From the NCBI RefSeq assembly GCF_030264295.1, contig NZ_CP127173.1:5649501-5713500 (forward strand): a DNA stretch of 64,000 nucleotides, in the 5' to 3' direction. The number at the start of each line of letters is the position of its first letter. Position 1 is the stretch's first letter. Below are positions 27,412 through 36,170 of this stretch, in pieces. Source of the stretch: Amycolatopsis nalaikhensis. Lineage in GTDB: Bacteria; Actinomycetota; Actinomycetes; Mycobacteriales; Pseudonocardiaceae. A program made the translations under genes and the position numbers. The notes beneath the pieces were generated by a model. That model ran no database searches and had not been told where the DNA came from. It saw only the letters and a list, made by a program, of their open reading frames with translations.

Positions 27412-28521
27412 ATGAGCGAACACGAGATCCTCGCGCCGCAGGGGAGAGGTCTCACCTACCGCGGGGTCGCCTACGACTGCGGGTCCAACCACGAGACCGG
27501 CCAGGGCCACAACTCCCGCATGGTGTGGAGCGACGACATCATGCGCACGGAGATCGACTCGATCGCCGACGGCCTCAAGGCGAACTCGGTGACGATCTAC
27601 GGCACCCTGTTCGACCGCCTCGAAGCCACGACGGCGCACGCGGTCGAGCGCGGCCTGCACGTGTGGCTGCAGCCGCGGCTGATGGACGGCGAGCAGCCGG
27701 ACGTGCTGGAGCACATCGCCGAGACCGCGCGGCTGGGGGAGAAGTTCCGCAAGCAGGGCGCGGACATCCACGTCAGCGTCGGGTGCACGCACGCGATCCA
27801 GACCATGGGGATCATGCCGGGCGAGTTCTACCACAACCGGATGGGCAACGCGTTCCCGGACTCCGACCACCACTTCCTGCGCCCGGTCGGCCCGATCGAC
27901 CACGACGACGTCGAGGTGAAGCTCAACGCGTTCCTGGGCCAGGCGGTCAAGGTCGCGCGGGCGAACTTCAGCGGCGGCATCACCTACTCGGCGGGCTCGT
28001 TCGAGCGGGTCGACTGGACGCCGTTCGACTACATCGGCATCACGGACTACTTCCACGCGAAGCCGAGCCGCGAGGCGTACATCGCCGAGCTGGACTCGTA
28101 CCGCAAGTGGGGCAAGCCGATCATGATCGCCGAGTACGGCACGTTCACCTACGCGGGCGCGTCGGAGAAGGGTCTGCTGGGCTTCGACATCGTGGACCGC
28201 ACGGTCGAGCCGCCGCGGGTGTTCGACGGCTTCGTCCGCGACGAGCAGGCCCAGGCCGACTTCCACCTCGACCGGCTGCGCCTGTACGACGAGTTCGGGA
28301 TCTACAGCGTCGCGGTGACGGAGTTCGTCCACCCGACGCACCCGCACTCCGAGGACCCGCAGTGGGACCTCGACACCGCGAGCATGACGATCACGAAGAC
28401 GATCCGCGACGACTACTTCGACCACTTCTCGACCTACCGGATCGAGCCGAAGGAGTCGTACAAGGCGATCGCCCGCTACTACGAGGCGGTCACCGAGCGG
28501 GAACGCCGCGCCGCGGCCTGA
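27412..28521 (+). CDS. glycoside-hydrolase-like TIM-barrel protein
   Basis: A 369-residue soluble protein without a signal peptide, resembling cytoplasmic (beta/alpha)8 glycosidase-fold proteins. The end of a late strand, IMIAEYGTFTYAGA, offers a candidate catalytic Glu, and FDYIGITDYF is a typical preceding strand. It follows the halogenase by 21 bases and ends the operon. Its role in a biosynthetic cluster is not known to me: it could trim or transfer a sugar, or be a non-catalytic relative. Fold-level assignment only. Confidence 0.55.
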   Translation: MSEHEILAPQGRGLTYRGVAYDCGSNHETGQGHNSRMVWSDDIMRTEIDSIADGLKANSVTIYGTLFDRLEATTAHAVERGLHVWLQPRLMDGEQPDVLEHIAETARLGEKFRKQGADIHVSVGCTHAIQTMGIMPGEFYHNRMGNAFPDSDHHFLRPVGPIDHDDVEVKLNAFLGQAVKVARANFSGGITYSAGSFERVDWTPFDYIGITDYFHAKPSREAYIAELDSYRKWGKPIMIAEYGTFTYAGASEKGLLGFDIVDRTVEPPRVFDGFVRDEQAQADFHLDRLRLYDEFGIYSVAVTEFVHPTHPHSEDPQWDLDTASMTITKTIRDDYFDHFSTYRIEPKESYKAIARYYEAVTERERRAAA

Positions 28522-28536
28522 CCTGGGGGCATCACG

Positions 28537-28571
28537 AGCCGCCTCGCACCGACGGGTGCGAGGCGGCTTTT
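28537..28571 (+). terminator. intrinsic terminator ending the A-T to glycosidase-like operon
   Basis: Perfect 14-base arms (AGCCGCCTCGCACC / GGTGCGAGGCGGCT) with a GACG loop, followed by TTTT. Confidence 0.9.
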
Positions 28572-28626
28572 CCCGTTGCCGGGAAAACCGGTGGACAATT
28601 CGCGGGCGGCTCGTGATCGTGGAGGC

Positions 28627-29355
28627 ATGAGCGAGGTCTGGAGCGCCGACACGGCCCGGCGTTACGACACGCCCGGCACGGGGATGTTCGCACCGGAGGT
28701 GCTGGACCCGGCGGTCGACCGGCTGGCGGCGCTCGCGGGCGGCGGGGCCGCGCTCGAGTTCGCGGTGGGGACGGGCCGGGCCGCGATCCCGCTCGCCGGC
28801 CGCGGCGTGCCGGTGACGGGCATCGAGCTGTCCCCGGCGATGCTCTCGCAGCTTCGTTCGAAGGCTGACGAGCAGCTGCTTCCGGTCGTCCTCGGGGACA
28901 TGGCGAACGCCCGCGCGCCGGGGTCGTTCTCGCTCGTCTACCTGGTCTACAACACGATCTCGAACCTGCAGACGCAGGCCGAGCAGGTCGAGTGCTTCCG
29001 CAACGCCGCTCGCCACCTGGTGCCCGGCGGGCGGTTCGTGATCGAGCTGGGGGTGCCCGGGCTGCGGCTGCTGCCGCCGGGGCAGGACGCGCTGGTGTTC
29101 GCGAACGAGCCCGGGTACCTGGGTGTCGACGTGTACGACGTGCTGAACCAGCACCTGGTGTCGCACCACTTCACGTTCGACGGTGAGAACCGGACGCGGC
29201 TCGGGCGTGGCCGGTTCCGGTACGTGTGGCCCGCCGAGTTGGACCTGATGGCGCAGCTGGCGGGGTTCGAGCTGGAGAGCAGGCACGCGGACTGGGCCGG
29301 AGCGGAGTTCACCGCGGAGTCGACGACGCACGTCTCCGTGTACCGCCTGACGTAA
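28627..29355 (+). CDS. class I SAM-dependent methyltransferase
   Basis: A 242-residue Rossmann-fold methyltransferase. The SAM loop is ALEFAVGTGRAAIPL (near residue 45) and the acidic residue ending strand 2 is in VTGIELSP. A short motif II (GSFSLVYLVYN) follows. Many relatives N- or O-methylate amino sugars or small molecules; nothing here fixes the atom. Start ATG at 28627 after GTGGAGGC. It lies between two terminators, so it is a single-gene unit. Confidence 0.75.
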   Translation: MSEVWSADTARRYDTPGTGMFAPEVLDPAVDRLAALAGGGAALEFAVGTGRAAIPLAGRGVPVTGIELSPAMLSQLRSKADEQLLPVVLGDMANARAPGSFSLVYLVYNTISNLQTQAEQVECFRNAARHLVPGGRFVIELGVPGLRLLPPGQDALVFANEPGYLGVDVYDVLNQHLVSHHFTFDGENRTRLGRGRFRYVWPAELDLMAQLAGFELESRHADWAGAEFTAESTTHVSVYRLT

Positions 29356-29366
29356 CCGCGTAGGTG

Positions 29367-29412
29367 GTCGTGAGTGTTTAGGGCGGTTAGAACCGCCCTA
29401 AACACTCACGAC
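29367..29412. repeat. long hairpin, family C, second copy
   Basis: Perfect 22-base arms with an AG loop. Outer GTCGTGAGTG and central GTTAGAAC are as in 2655-2698; the middle stem is different (TTTAGGGCG here, GAAAACAGT there) but still fully paired. Lies between convergent genes. Confidence 0.9.
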
Positions 29413-29446
29413 CGGCAGGTACGGGAGCGGCACCCGGCGAAACAAC

Positions 29447-29474
29447 GGAGCCCCGGACCGAAGTCCGGGGCTCC
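29447..29474 (-). terminator. intrinsic terminator after the P450 gene
   Basis: Perfect 12-base arms GGAGCCCCGGAC / GTCCGGGGCTCC with a CGAA loop, 15 bases beyond the P450 stop codon. Confidence 0.85.
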
Positions 29475-29488
29475 ACAGTGGACTGAAC

Positions 29489-30718
29489 TCAAGCAGCCGC
29501 GGCGGCCGACGACTCCGTCAGGCGGATGGGCAGCTCGTTCAGCCGGTGCACGAAGTAGCTCGGCTTCCAGCCCAGGTCGGCCTCCGGGATCGCCAGCTGG
29601 ATGTCGGAGAACTTCGCCAGCAGGCTCTTGAAGAAGATCTCGCCCTCGAGCCGGGCCAGCGGGGCGCCCAGGCAGAAGTGGATGCCGTGGCTGAAGGCCA
29701 GGTGCGGGGTCTGGCGCTCGAGGTCGAACTTGCCCGGCTCCGGGAAGTCGCGGGCGTCGTAGTTCGTCGCGGTCAGGGAGATCGCCACGTGCTCGCCCGG
29801 CTGGACCGTGACGTCGCCGATCGTGACCTCCGCCTTGGCGAAGTGGTAGGTCACCGTGACCACCGGCGGGTCGACGCGCAGGATCTCCTCGATCGCCTTG
29901 GGCACCAGGTCCGGGTTCGCGCGCAGCTTCGCGAGCTGCTCCGGGTTGCGCAGCAGCGCGAGGATGCCGTTGGCGATCATGTTGACCGCCGTCTCGACCG
30001 AGCCGATCAGCATCAGGAAGATGTTGGACCGCAGCTCGATGTCCGACAGCGTCGAGTTGCCCTCCTGGCCGGACAGGATCGCGGAGATCATGTCCTCGCC
30101 CGAGGTCTCCTTGCGCTGCGCGATCAGCTTCGTCAGGTAGTCGTCGAACCAGCGGCCGGCCTGGAAGATGTCGTTCTGGTCGGTCACCTCGCCGAGGCCG
30201 GTGACGATCCCGCAGTACTCGCGGAACTCCGCGCGGTCGGACATCGGGACGCCGAACCACTCGCAGATGACCTCGTTGGGCAGCGGGATGGCGAGGTCCT
30301 CGACGACCTCCGCGGTGCCGGTGGCGGCCACCGCGGCCAGCAGCCGGTCGGTGATCTCCTGCACCCGCGGGCGCAGGTTCTCCATGTAGCGCGGGGTGAA
30401 CGCCTGCGAGACGAGCTTCTTCATCCGGGTGTGGTCCGGCCGGTCGTTGAACACCATGGAGTGGCGGAAGAAGTCGTCGTTGTAGAGCGCCAGGTACGGC
30501 TTCAGGGTCGGGTCGGCGACCTTGTCGCTGCGGGCCAGGCGCGGGTCGGACAGCGCGCGGCGCGCCTCGCGGTAGCCCGTGACCAGCCAGGCGGGCATGC
30601 CGTCGGGCATCGACACCTTGTGGATCGGGCTGTCGGTGCCGAGCTTGGCCAGCAGCTGCGGCGGGTTGGTCAGCTCCGTGGCCTCGAGCGGCACGCGCGG
30701 GGCGTCTTCTGCGGACAT
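29489..30718 (-). CDS. cytochrome P450
   Basis: A 409-residue soluble bacterial P450. The haem ligand is Cys349 in FSHGIHFCLGAPLAR; the I-helix oxygen-activation stretch is LIGSVETAVNM, and the ExxR motif precedes the meander. It should hydroxylate or otherwise oxidise a pathway intermediate. The ATG at 30718 follows GAGGAG. In naphthoate-type enediyne pathways a P450 hydroxylates the aryl acid; here the substrate is open. Separated from the HpaB-like gene by 144 bases, so it may have its own promoter. No ferredoxin is adjacent. Confidence 0.9.
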   Translation of the reverse strand: MSAEDAPRVPLEATELTNPPQLLAKLGTDSPIHKVSMPDGMPAWLVTGYREARRALSDPRLARSDKVADPTLKPYLALYNDDFFRHSMVFNDRPDHTRMKKLVSQAFTPRYMENLRPRVQEITDRLLAAVAATGTAEVVEDLAIPLPNEVICEWFGVPMSDRAEFREYCGIVTGLGEVTDQNDIFQAGRWFDDYLTKLIAQRKETSGEDMISAILSGQEGNSTLSDIELRSNIFLMLIGSVETAVNMIANGILALLRNPEQLAKLRANPDLVPKAIEEILRVDPPVVTVTYHFAKAEVTIGDVTVQPGEHVAISLTATNYDARDFPEPGKFDLERQTPHLAFSHGIHFCLGAPLARLEGEIFFKSLLAKFSDIQLAIPEADLGWKPSYFVHRLNELPIRLTESSAAAAA

Positions 30719-30862
30719 CAGTCACTCCTCAAAGGTCTTCGGCCGAACCCCGCGGCACCCCAGGACGGCCGCGGTCGCCGTTGCTCGTTCCCCGGGTTCA
30801 TCTTCGCCGCGGCCCCGGCCGCGCTCACCTCGCGTCTTGCCCAGTGCCGCGGCGAAAATCCT

Positions 30863-32371
30863 TCACCGGGTCATGTCGGGCACGGTCCAGCCGTCGAGGT
30901 CGTACTCGTTGAGGCACGTGTCGACGAACCGCTTGTAGTCGTCGACGTCACCCGAAGCGACCTGCCCGAAGAGCAGCTCGATGCGGGTGTTCTCGTGGCT
31001 GCCGGCGTAGTTGCGCTCATACAGCTCGTGCCGCCCGCCGAACTCGGTGCCCACGGCGTCCCAGAGCAGCTTCATCACCTTGACGCGCGTCTCGGCGTCG
31101 ATGCCGTTCGAACCGCGGACGTAGGTGTCCAGGTAGGACCGGATCTCCGGGTTCTTGAAGTCCTCGGCGCTGGAGTTGATGTAGATCAACGCGCTCGCGA
31201 CGTCCTGCAGCACGATCTCGCGGATGCGGGCGTAGCCGACCTGCGTGAACCAGCGGTAGGCCTGGCCGTAGGCCGGGTTCGGCAGCAGCGCGCCGTCGCG
31301 CCACGGCACCGGGTTGCGCGCCGCGGCGTCCGAGAGCCCCCAGAACAGGTTGCGCCACGCCAGGACCTCGCCGAGGCGGGTCTGCACGCCGCGGAAGTCC
31401 TCGGTGCCGGTGATCTCCAGCGCCTTCGCGATCAGGCCCGCGATGAACTCCAGCTTCACCGCCAGCCGCGTGCAGCCCTGGAACGTCGAGCGCTCGATGA
31501 AGCCGGACTGCCCGGTGAACGTCTGGACCTTGCCGAGGTCGCCGTAGATGAAGACGTTCTCCCAGGGGATCAGGACCTTGTCCAGCACCAGGATCGTGTC
31601 GTTCTCGTCCAGCCGCGAGGAGAGGGGGTAGTCGAACGGCGAACCGACCGCGTTGGCCATCGACGTGTACGACGGACGGCAGATCAGCTTCATCCCCTTG
31701 GCGTCCATGGGGATGGTCGCCACGAGCGCGAACTCGCGCTTCTTGATCGGCAGCCCGTAGTGCGCGATGAAGTTGTAGTGCGTCAGCGCGGAGCCGGTCG
31801 CGACGACCTTCGCGCCGCTGACCACCAGGCCCGCGTCGGTCTCCTTCTCCACGTGGACGAACACGTCGCGGACCTCGTCCGGCGGCCGCTTGCGGTCGAC
31901 CGGCGGGTGGACCAGCGCGTGGTTCCAGTAGAGCACCTTCTCCTGCGACTCCCGGTACCAGCGCTTGGCGTTCTCCTCGAACGGCGCGTAGAACTCGGAG
32001 TTCGCGCCGAGCGTGCCGAGGAACGACGCCTTGTAGTCGGGGCTGCGGCCCATCCAGCCGTAGCTCATCCGCGCCCAGGTGGCGATCGCCTGCTGGTCGG
32101 CGACCATGTCCTCGACGCTGTGCGGCGTGCGGAAGAACCGGTGCGTGTAGCCGCCGCTGCCGGTGTCGGTGGGCGCGGTGAGCACGTCCTTGTACTTCGG
32201 GTCGTGCAGGGCGTCGTACAGCCGCGCGGTCATCCGGATCGGGTTGCGGAACGCCGAGTGCTCGGTGACGTCCTTGACGCGCTCGCCGTTGATGTAGACC
32301 TCGCGGTCGTCGCGCAGGCTTTCGATGTACTCGGCGCCGGTCAGCGGCCGGGCCGGACGGCTCTCGCTCAT
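30863..32371 (-). CDS. FAD-dependent aromatic hydroxylase, HpaB/SgcC family
   Basis: A 502-residue member of the two-component 4-hydroxyphenylacetate 3-monooxygenase family. Family landmarks are the GAEYIESLRDDREVYINGE opening, NHALVHPPVDRKRPPDE and WENVFIYGD. The enzyme uses FADH2 and O2 to ortho-hydroxylate phenols; its relative SgcC acts on carrier-bound chloro-beta-tyrosine. Here it could give a catechol on the 4-hydroxymandelate ring. The ATG at 32371 (GGGGAGG upstream) is preferred over the ATG at 32395. The matching O-methyltransferase gene is immediately upstream. No partner flavin reductase in the window. Confidence 0.9.
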   Translation of the reverse strand: MSESRPARPLTGAEYIESLRDDREVYINGERVKDVTEHSAFRNPIRMTARLYDALHDPKYKDVLTAPTDTGSGGYTHRFFRTPHSVEDMVADQQAIATWARMSYGWMGRSPDYKASFLGTLGANSEFYAPFEENAKRWYRESQEKVLYWNHALVHPPVDRKRPPDEVRDVFVHVEKETDAGLVVSGAKVVATGSALTHYNFIAHYGLPIKKREFALVATIPMDAKGMKLICRPSYTSMANAVGSPFDYPLSSRLDENDTILVLDKVLIPWENVFIYGDLGKVQTFTGQSGFIERSTFQGCTRLAVKLEFIAGLIAKALEITGTEDFRGVQTRLGEVLAWRNLFWGLSDAAARNPVPWRDGALLPNPAYGQAYRWFTQVGYARIREIVLQDVASALIYINSSAEDFKNPEIRSYLDTYVRGSNGIDAETRVKVMKLLWDAVGTEFGGRHELYERNYAGSHENTRIELLFGQVASGDVDDYKRFVDTCLNEYDLDGWTVPDMTR

Positions 32372-32391
32372 GGCCACCTCCCCTTGTCCGT

Positions 32392-33060
32392 TCACTTCTT
32401 GCGGGCGAGCGTGACGCCGTCCGCGATCGGCAGCATCACGGTCTCGAAGCGCTCGTCGACGGCGAGCTTCGCGTTGACGCCGGCGACGACTTCGGCGGCG
32501 TAGCGGGGGAGGTCCTCTTCCACGTCCTCGGGGGCCGCGACGGTGCCGTGCAGCAGCACGTTGTCGAGGATCAGCAGGCCGCCCGAGCGCAGCATCGGCG
32601 TCACGGCGTCGATGTAGTACGGGTAGGACGTCTTGTCGGCGTCGATGAACACCAGGTCCGCCTCGCCTTCGCCGACGAGACCGGGCAGCGTCTTGCGGCC
32701 GGGACCGAGCTTGAACTCGATCTTGTCGGCGACACCGGCCAGCTCCCAGTGCTTGCGGGCGATGCCGACCCAGTCCTCGGTGACGTCACAGGTGATCACC
32801 CGGCCGCCGGGCGCGAGACCGCGCGCGAAGGCCAAAGAGGACAGTCCGGTGAACGTCCCGACGTCGATCACCGTCTTCGGCGCGACGAGCTTCGCGATCA
32901 GGTGCAGGAAACCCGCCTGCTCGATCGGCGTCAGCATCTCGGCGAGTTCGCCGACCTTCGCGGTGTCCTCGATCAGGCTGCTCACCACCGCGTCGGGTGG
33001 CGTGCACGAACTGACCACGTAGGCGATCGTCTTCTCGTCCAGGAAACTGAACGTACTCAT
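32392..33060 (-). CDS. catechol/caffeoyl-CoA-type O-methyltransferase
   Basis: A 222-residue class I O-methyltransferase of the metal-dependent CCoAOMT family: VIDVGTFTGLSSLAFA (SAM loop), ITCDVTEDW, and the metal-binding LVFIDADK. These enzymes methylate one hydroxyl of a catechol. The gene is first in an operon with the HpaB-like hydroxylase (20 bases apart), so the pair should make a hydroxy-methoxy aromatic ring. GTGGAGGA precedes the ATG at 33060. Confidence 0.85.
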   Translation of the reverse strand: MSTFSFLDEKTIAYVVSSCTPPDAVVSSLIEDTAKVGELAEMLTPIEQAGFLHLIAKLVAPKTVIDVGTFTGLSSLAFARGLAPGGRVITCDVTEDWVGIARKHWELAGVADKIEFKLGPGRKTLPGLVGEGEADLVFIDADKTSYPYYIDAVTPMLRSGGLLILDNVLLHGTVAAPEDVEEDLPRYAAEVVAGVNAKLAVDERFETVMLPIADGVTLARKK

Positions 33061-33258
33061 GCGTCCTCCACGACGGCGCGCGATCCGGCCGGGGTCCGGT
33101 GGGCAAAGGCCAGTATCGCCAGCGCCGCGAAAGCCTTGCGTCTCCTCGTTTGCACTGCACAGAGCCCTTCAGCACTGCGGGAGATGCGCCGGTTCGGCGC
33201 CAGCGACGATTCTGGCCTTTGCCGACGACGACACCACCTCCGGAGTCGAGGAGATTCG
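33061..33258. promoter_or_regulatory. divergent promoter with an inverted CTGGCCTTTGCC pair
   Basis: A perfect 12-base motif occurs twice in opposite directions: GGCAAAGGCCAG at 33102-33113 and CTGGCCTTTGCC at 33212-33223, each about 35-42 bases from the start codon it faces. A GCGTCTCCTCGTTTGC motif lies between them at 33138. The symmetry suggests shared promoter or operator elements for the O-methyltransferase/hydroxylase operon and the glycosyltransferase. Confidence 0.6.
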
Positions 33259-34713
33259 ATGCGAGTCCTGTTCACCGTCTACCCGAACTCACTGGCGCAC
33301 CTCTATCCGGTGGTGCCGCTGGCGTGGGCGCTGCAGAGCGCGGGGCACGAGGTCCGCGTGGCCGCGCACCACAGCGCCGCGGAGATGATCATCAAGACGG
33401 GCCTCACGCCGGTCCAGCTCGGTGACCCCGACCAGCCGCCGGTGCGCCTCACCGACGACTGCGCCCCGCCGCACCACCAGGACATCGTGAACCGCTACGC
33501 CGACGTGATGGGCCTGTCGCCGGAGGGCCGCGAGCACTGGATCGTGTTCTACCAGTGGCTGATGCAGCCGACCTCGGACTACGTGCGCCTGGACCGCCGC
33601 GAGGCCGAGGACCTGATCGACTTCGCCAAGGTGTGGCAGCCGGACCTGATCTCGTGGGACGCCACCATCCCGGCCGGCGCCGTCGCGGCGAAGGTCTGCG
33701 GTGCGGCGCACACGCGGCTGCTGATCGGGCACGACATGTTCGGCTGGTCGCTGGACCGGCTGGCGGAGAACAAGGACGCCCTCGTGGCGGCCGGCCTCGA
33801 CCCGAACCCGCTCGCCACGCTGATCCGCCCGCTGGCGCAGAAGTACGGCTACGAGGTCGACGACGAGCTGCTGGTCGGCAACTTCAGCATCGAGACCATG
33901 CTGGAGGGCCTGCGCCTGCCCACGAGCACGAAGAAGCTGCCGATGCGGCACGTGCCCTACGTCGACCCCGACGTCCTGCCGAAGTGGCTGTACCAGCGTC
34001 CCGAGCTGACCCGCTGTGAGTGCTGTGGCCGCAAGAACCGCCGCCGCGTCGCGCTGTCGCTGGGCGAGTCCACCCGCCGGTTCATCAAGGGCGACTGGGA
34101 CCGCGCGCCGAAGATCCTCAAGGCCCTCGGCCAGCTCGACGACCTCGAGATCGTGGCGACGCTCGACAAGGCGCAGCTGGCCGACGTCGAGGAGATCCCG
34201 CCGAACGTCAAGGTGATCGACTGGGTCAACCTGCCGCACCTGCTGCCGACCTGCTCGGCGCTGATCCACCACGGCGGCATCGGCACCTACTCCTCGGCGG
34301 TGGCGAACAAGGTCCCGCAGCTGGTCTGCGACGTCGAGGGCATCTCGCTGCTGATGCGCCTGGTCGAGGACGGCGGCGACATCAACAAGACGGGCACCTA
34401 CCGCCTCGGCTGGGAGTTCGACGAGCGCGAAGAGGGCGAGCCCGACGCGGCGACGTCGCACTGGGAGCTGCCGGCGAAGAAGGTCGAGTCCACTGTGGTC
34501 TCCGACTTCGTCATCTCGACCGGCGCGGGTGTCCGCCTCGACCACCGCGCCAGCACGGTCGAGGAGATCCGCGACCTGGTCTGGGCGGTGGCCACGGACC
34601 AGCGCTACCACCACGCCGCCCAGTCCCTGCACGACGACTGGCTGGCGATGCCGAGCCCGAGCGACATCATCCCGGACCTGGAGAAGCTGGTCGTCCAGCA
34701 CCGCCGTCGCTGA
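33259..34713 (+). CDS. GT-B glycosyltransferase (family 1 type)
   Basis: A 484-residue GT-B glycosyltransferase. The N-terminal MRVLFTVYPNSLAHLYPVVPLAWAL and the donor-site motif SALIHHGGIGTYSSAVANKVPQLV are characteristic of enzymes that move deoxy- or amino-sugars from nucleotide donors to natural-product aglycones. It is longer than usual (390-430) because of a charged insert around residues 255-275 with CECCGRKNRRR and an extra loop near 395-430. The likely donor is the amino sugar made by the neighbouring sugar genes. ATG at 33259 after GAGGAG. Confidence 0.85.
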   Translation: MRVLFTVYPNSLAHLYPVVPLAWALQSAGHEVRVAAHHSAAEMIIKTGLTPVQLGDPDQPPVRLTDDCAPPHHQDIVNRYADVMGLSPEGREHWIVFYQWLMQPTSDYVRLDRREAEDLIDFAKVWQPDLISWDATIPAGAVAAKVCGAAHTRLLIGHDMFGWSLDRLAENKDALVAAGLDPNPLATLIRPLAQKYGYEVDDELLVGNFSIETMLEGLRLPTSTKKLPMRHVPYVDPDVLPKWLYQRPELTRCECCGRKNRRRVALSLGESTRRFIKGDWDRAPKILKALGQLDDLEIVATLDKAQLADVEEIPPNVKVIDWVNLPHLLPTCSALIHHGGIGTYSSAVANKVPQLVCDVEGISLLMRLVEDGGDINKTGTYRLGWEFDEREEGEPDAATSHWELPAKKVESTVVSDFVISTGAGVRLDHRASTVEEIRDLVWAVATDQRYHHAAQSLHDDWLAMPSPSDIIPDLEKLVVQHRRR

Positions 34714-34724
34714 GCCTCCCCTCG

Positions 34725-34760
34725 AAGCCGCCGTCCCGCACTCCGCGGGGCGGCGGTTTT
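34725..34760 (+). terminator. intrinsic terminator after the glycosyltransferase
   Basis: GCCGCCGTCCCGC paired with GCGGGGCGGCGG, then TTTTT, 12 bases after the stop codon. Confidence 0.85.
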
Positions 34761-34778
34761 TCGTGTGTCCGGCCGGGC

Positions 34779-34858
34779 GGGCTGAAGGGGACTTTCAGTG
34801 CATGTGATGCGAGGAAAGTCCCCTTCAGCTCACCAGACGCCAGCAACGTCCCCTTCAG
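34779..34858. repeat. hairpin family B, copy 4
   Basis: GGGCTGAAGGGGACTTTC paired with GAAAGTCCCCTTCAGCTC around an inner GTGCATGTGATGC, then a second direct GTCCCCTTCAGCCC half after CACCAGACGCC. Between convergent transcripts. Confidence 0.85.
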
Positions 34859-34870
34859 CCCGCGTCGAAA

Positions 34871-34898
34871 GGCCCCGCCGAGCGAACTCGGCGGGGCC
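34871..34898 (-). terminator. intrinsic terminator after the sugar operon
   Basis: Perfect 12-base arms GGCCCCGCCGAG / CTCGGCGGGGCC with a CGAA loop, 17 bases past the stop of the C-methyltransferase gene on the minus strand. Confidence 0.85.
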
Positions 34899-34915
34899 TT
34901 CGGTCCGAAGAGGAC

Positions 34916-36163
34916 TCAGAGCACTTCGACCTCGGGGACGAACCGGATCCACTTGCCGCCCGCGGCGCGGAACGCCTGTTCCTTGGCCATGATCTCCTCG
35001 GCGTGGTTCCACGCGAACAGCACGGCGTAGTCCGGGTAGGCGTCCGAGAACGCCGACGGCGGCTTCACCGGCAGGTGCGAGCCCGGCAGCAGGTGGCCCT
35101 GCTTGCCCGGCGTCGAGTCCACGACGAACGGGATGAGGTCCGTCGTGATGCCGCAGTACGTCGTCACCGTCGAGCTCTTGCCCGGCGCGCCGTAGCCGAC
35201 GACGGTCTTGCCCTGCTCGCGCAGGTGCGTCAGCAGCCCGACGAGGTCGTCGCGGATCCGCTCGACGTTGCGGCCGAACCGCGCGAACGTCAGCGGCTCC
35301 GAGAGCTTGCCCGCCTCCTCCTCGGCGAGCAGCGCGTCGAGCGAGGCCGACGGCGTGCGCGCGCCCGGGCGGGCGATCGTGTACCGGACCTCGCCGCCGT
35401 GCATGGCGATGTGCTCGGCGTGCACCAGCTCGAAGCCGAAGCGCTCGGCCATCGCGCGCACCGAACCGGCGCTGAAGTAGAACACGTGCTCGTCGTAGAT
35501 CTGGTCGAAGGCCATGCCCTCGATGATCGTGGCGAGGTACGGCTCCTCGAACACGAAGATGCCGTTGTCCGACAGCAGCGCGTCGATGCCGCGGAACAGC
35601 GACTCGACGTGCGCGATGTGGCAGATCGTGTTGGCGCCGAAGATGACGTCGGCGGCGCCGTGCGCGCCGCGGACGGCGGCCGCGGTGTCGGCGTCGAAGA
35701 ACGCCGAGAGCACCTGGACCCCCTTGGCACGCGCCAGGTCCGCGACGTTGCCCGACGGCTCGACACCGAGGTGGCGGACACCGGCCTCGGCGATCGTCGA
35801 CAGCATGACGCCGTCGTTGCAGCCGATCTCGACGATGAACGGGTCCGGCCCGGTCAGCTCGTTCGCCAGGAACCACTCGGCGTCGGTCCGGAAGTGCTTG
35901 CGGTGCCCGGCCGAGCCGGAGGCCTGGTACCGGTAGCCCGCGTGGTAGCGCAGCTCCTGCGGCACCTCCTCCATCAGCTGCACCATCGTGCAGTCCTCGC
36001 ACGCCCCCACCGCGAGCCGGAAGCGGAACTCGCCCTCGACCTCGTGGGGGAGCAGGAAGCCGTTCGCCGTCGGCTGGTCGCCGAGGTCGACGAACTCGGC
36101 GACGCGGCCGCCGCACACCCGACACTTCGTACCCATGGACTGGCCCTCACTGTTGGTGGTCAT
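34916..36163 (-). CDS. nucleotide-sugar C-methyltransferase (TylCIII/TcaB9-type)
   Basis: A 415-residue three-domain sugar C-methyltransferase. The N-terminal zinc-binding domain has CRVCGG ... CEDC; a putative methyltransf-12-like SAM domain has VEIGCNDGVMLS; and the C-terminal domain carries VVGYGAPGKSSTV. The family adds a methyl group from SAM to C3 of NDP-4-keto sugars. Last gene of a three-gene operon with UDP-glucose dehydrogenase and the ArnA-like decarboxylase, so the substrate should be a UDP-4-ketopentose. The ATG at 36163 has GGAGTGAGGA; an ATG at 36136 with GAGGG is an alternative start. Confidence 0.9.
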   Translation of the reverse strand: MTTNSEGQSMGTKCRVCGGRVAEFVDLGDQPTANGFLLPHEVEGEFRFRLAVGACEDCTMVQLMEEVPQELRYHAGYRYQASGSAGHRKHFRTDAEWFLANELTGPDPFIVEIGCNDGVMLSTIAEAGVRHLGVEPSGNVADLARAKGVQVLSAFFDADTAAAVRGAHGAADVIFGANTICHIAHVESLFRGIDALLSDNGIFVFEEPYLATIIEGMAFDQIYDEHVFYFSAGSVRAMAERFGFELVHAEHIAMHGGEVRYTIARPGARTPSASLDALLAEEEAGKLSEPLTFARFGRNVERIRDDLVGLLTHLREQGKTVVGYGAPGKSSTVTTYCGITTDLIPFVVDSTPGKQGHLLPGSHLPVKPPSAFSDAYPDYAVLFAWNHAEEIMAKEQAFRAAGGKWIRFVPEVEVL

Positions 36164-36170
36164 CGAATCC

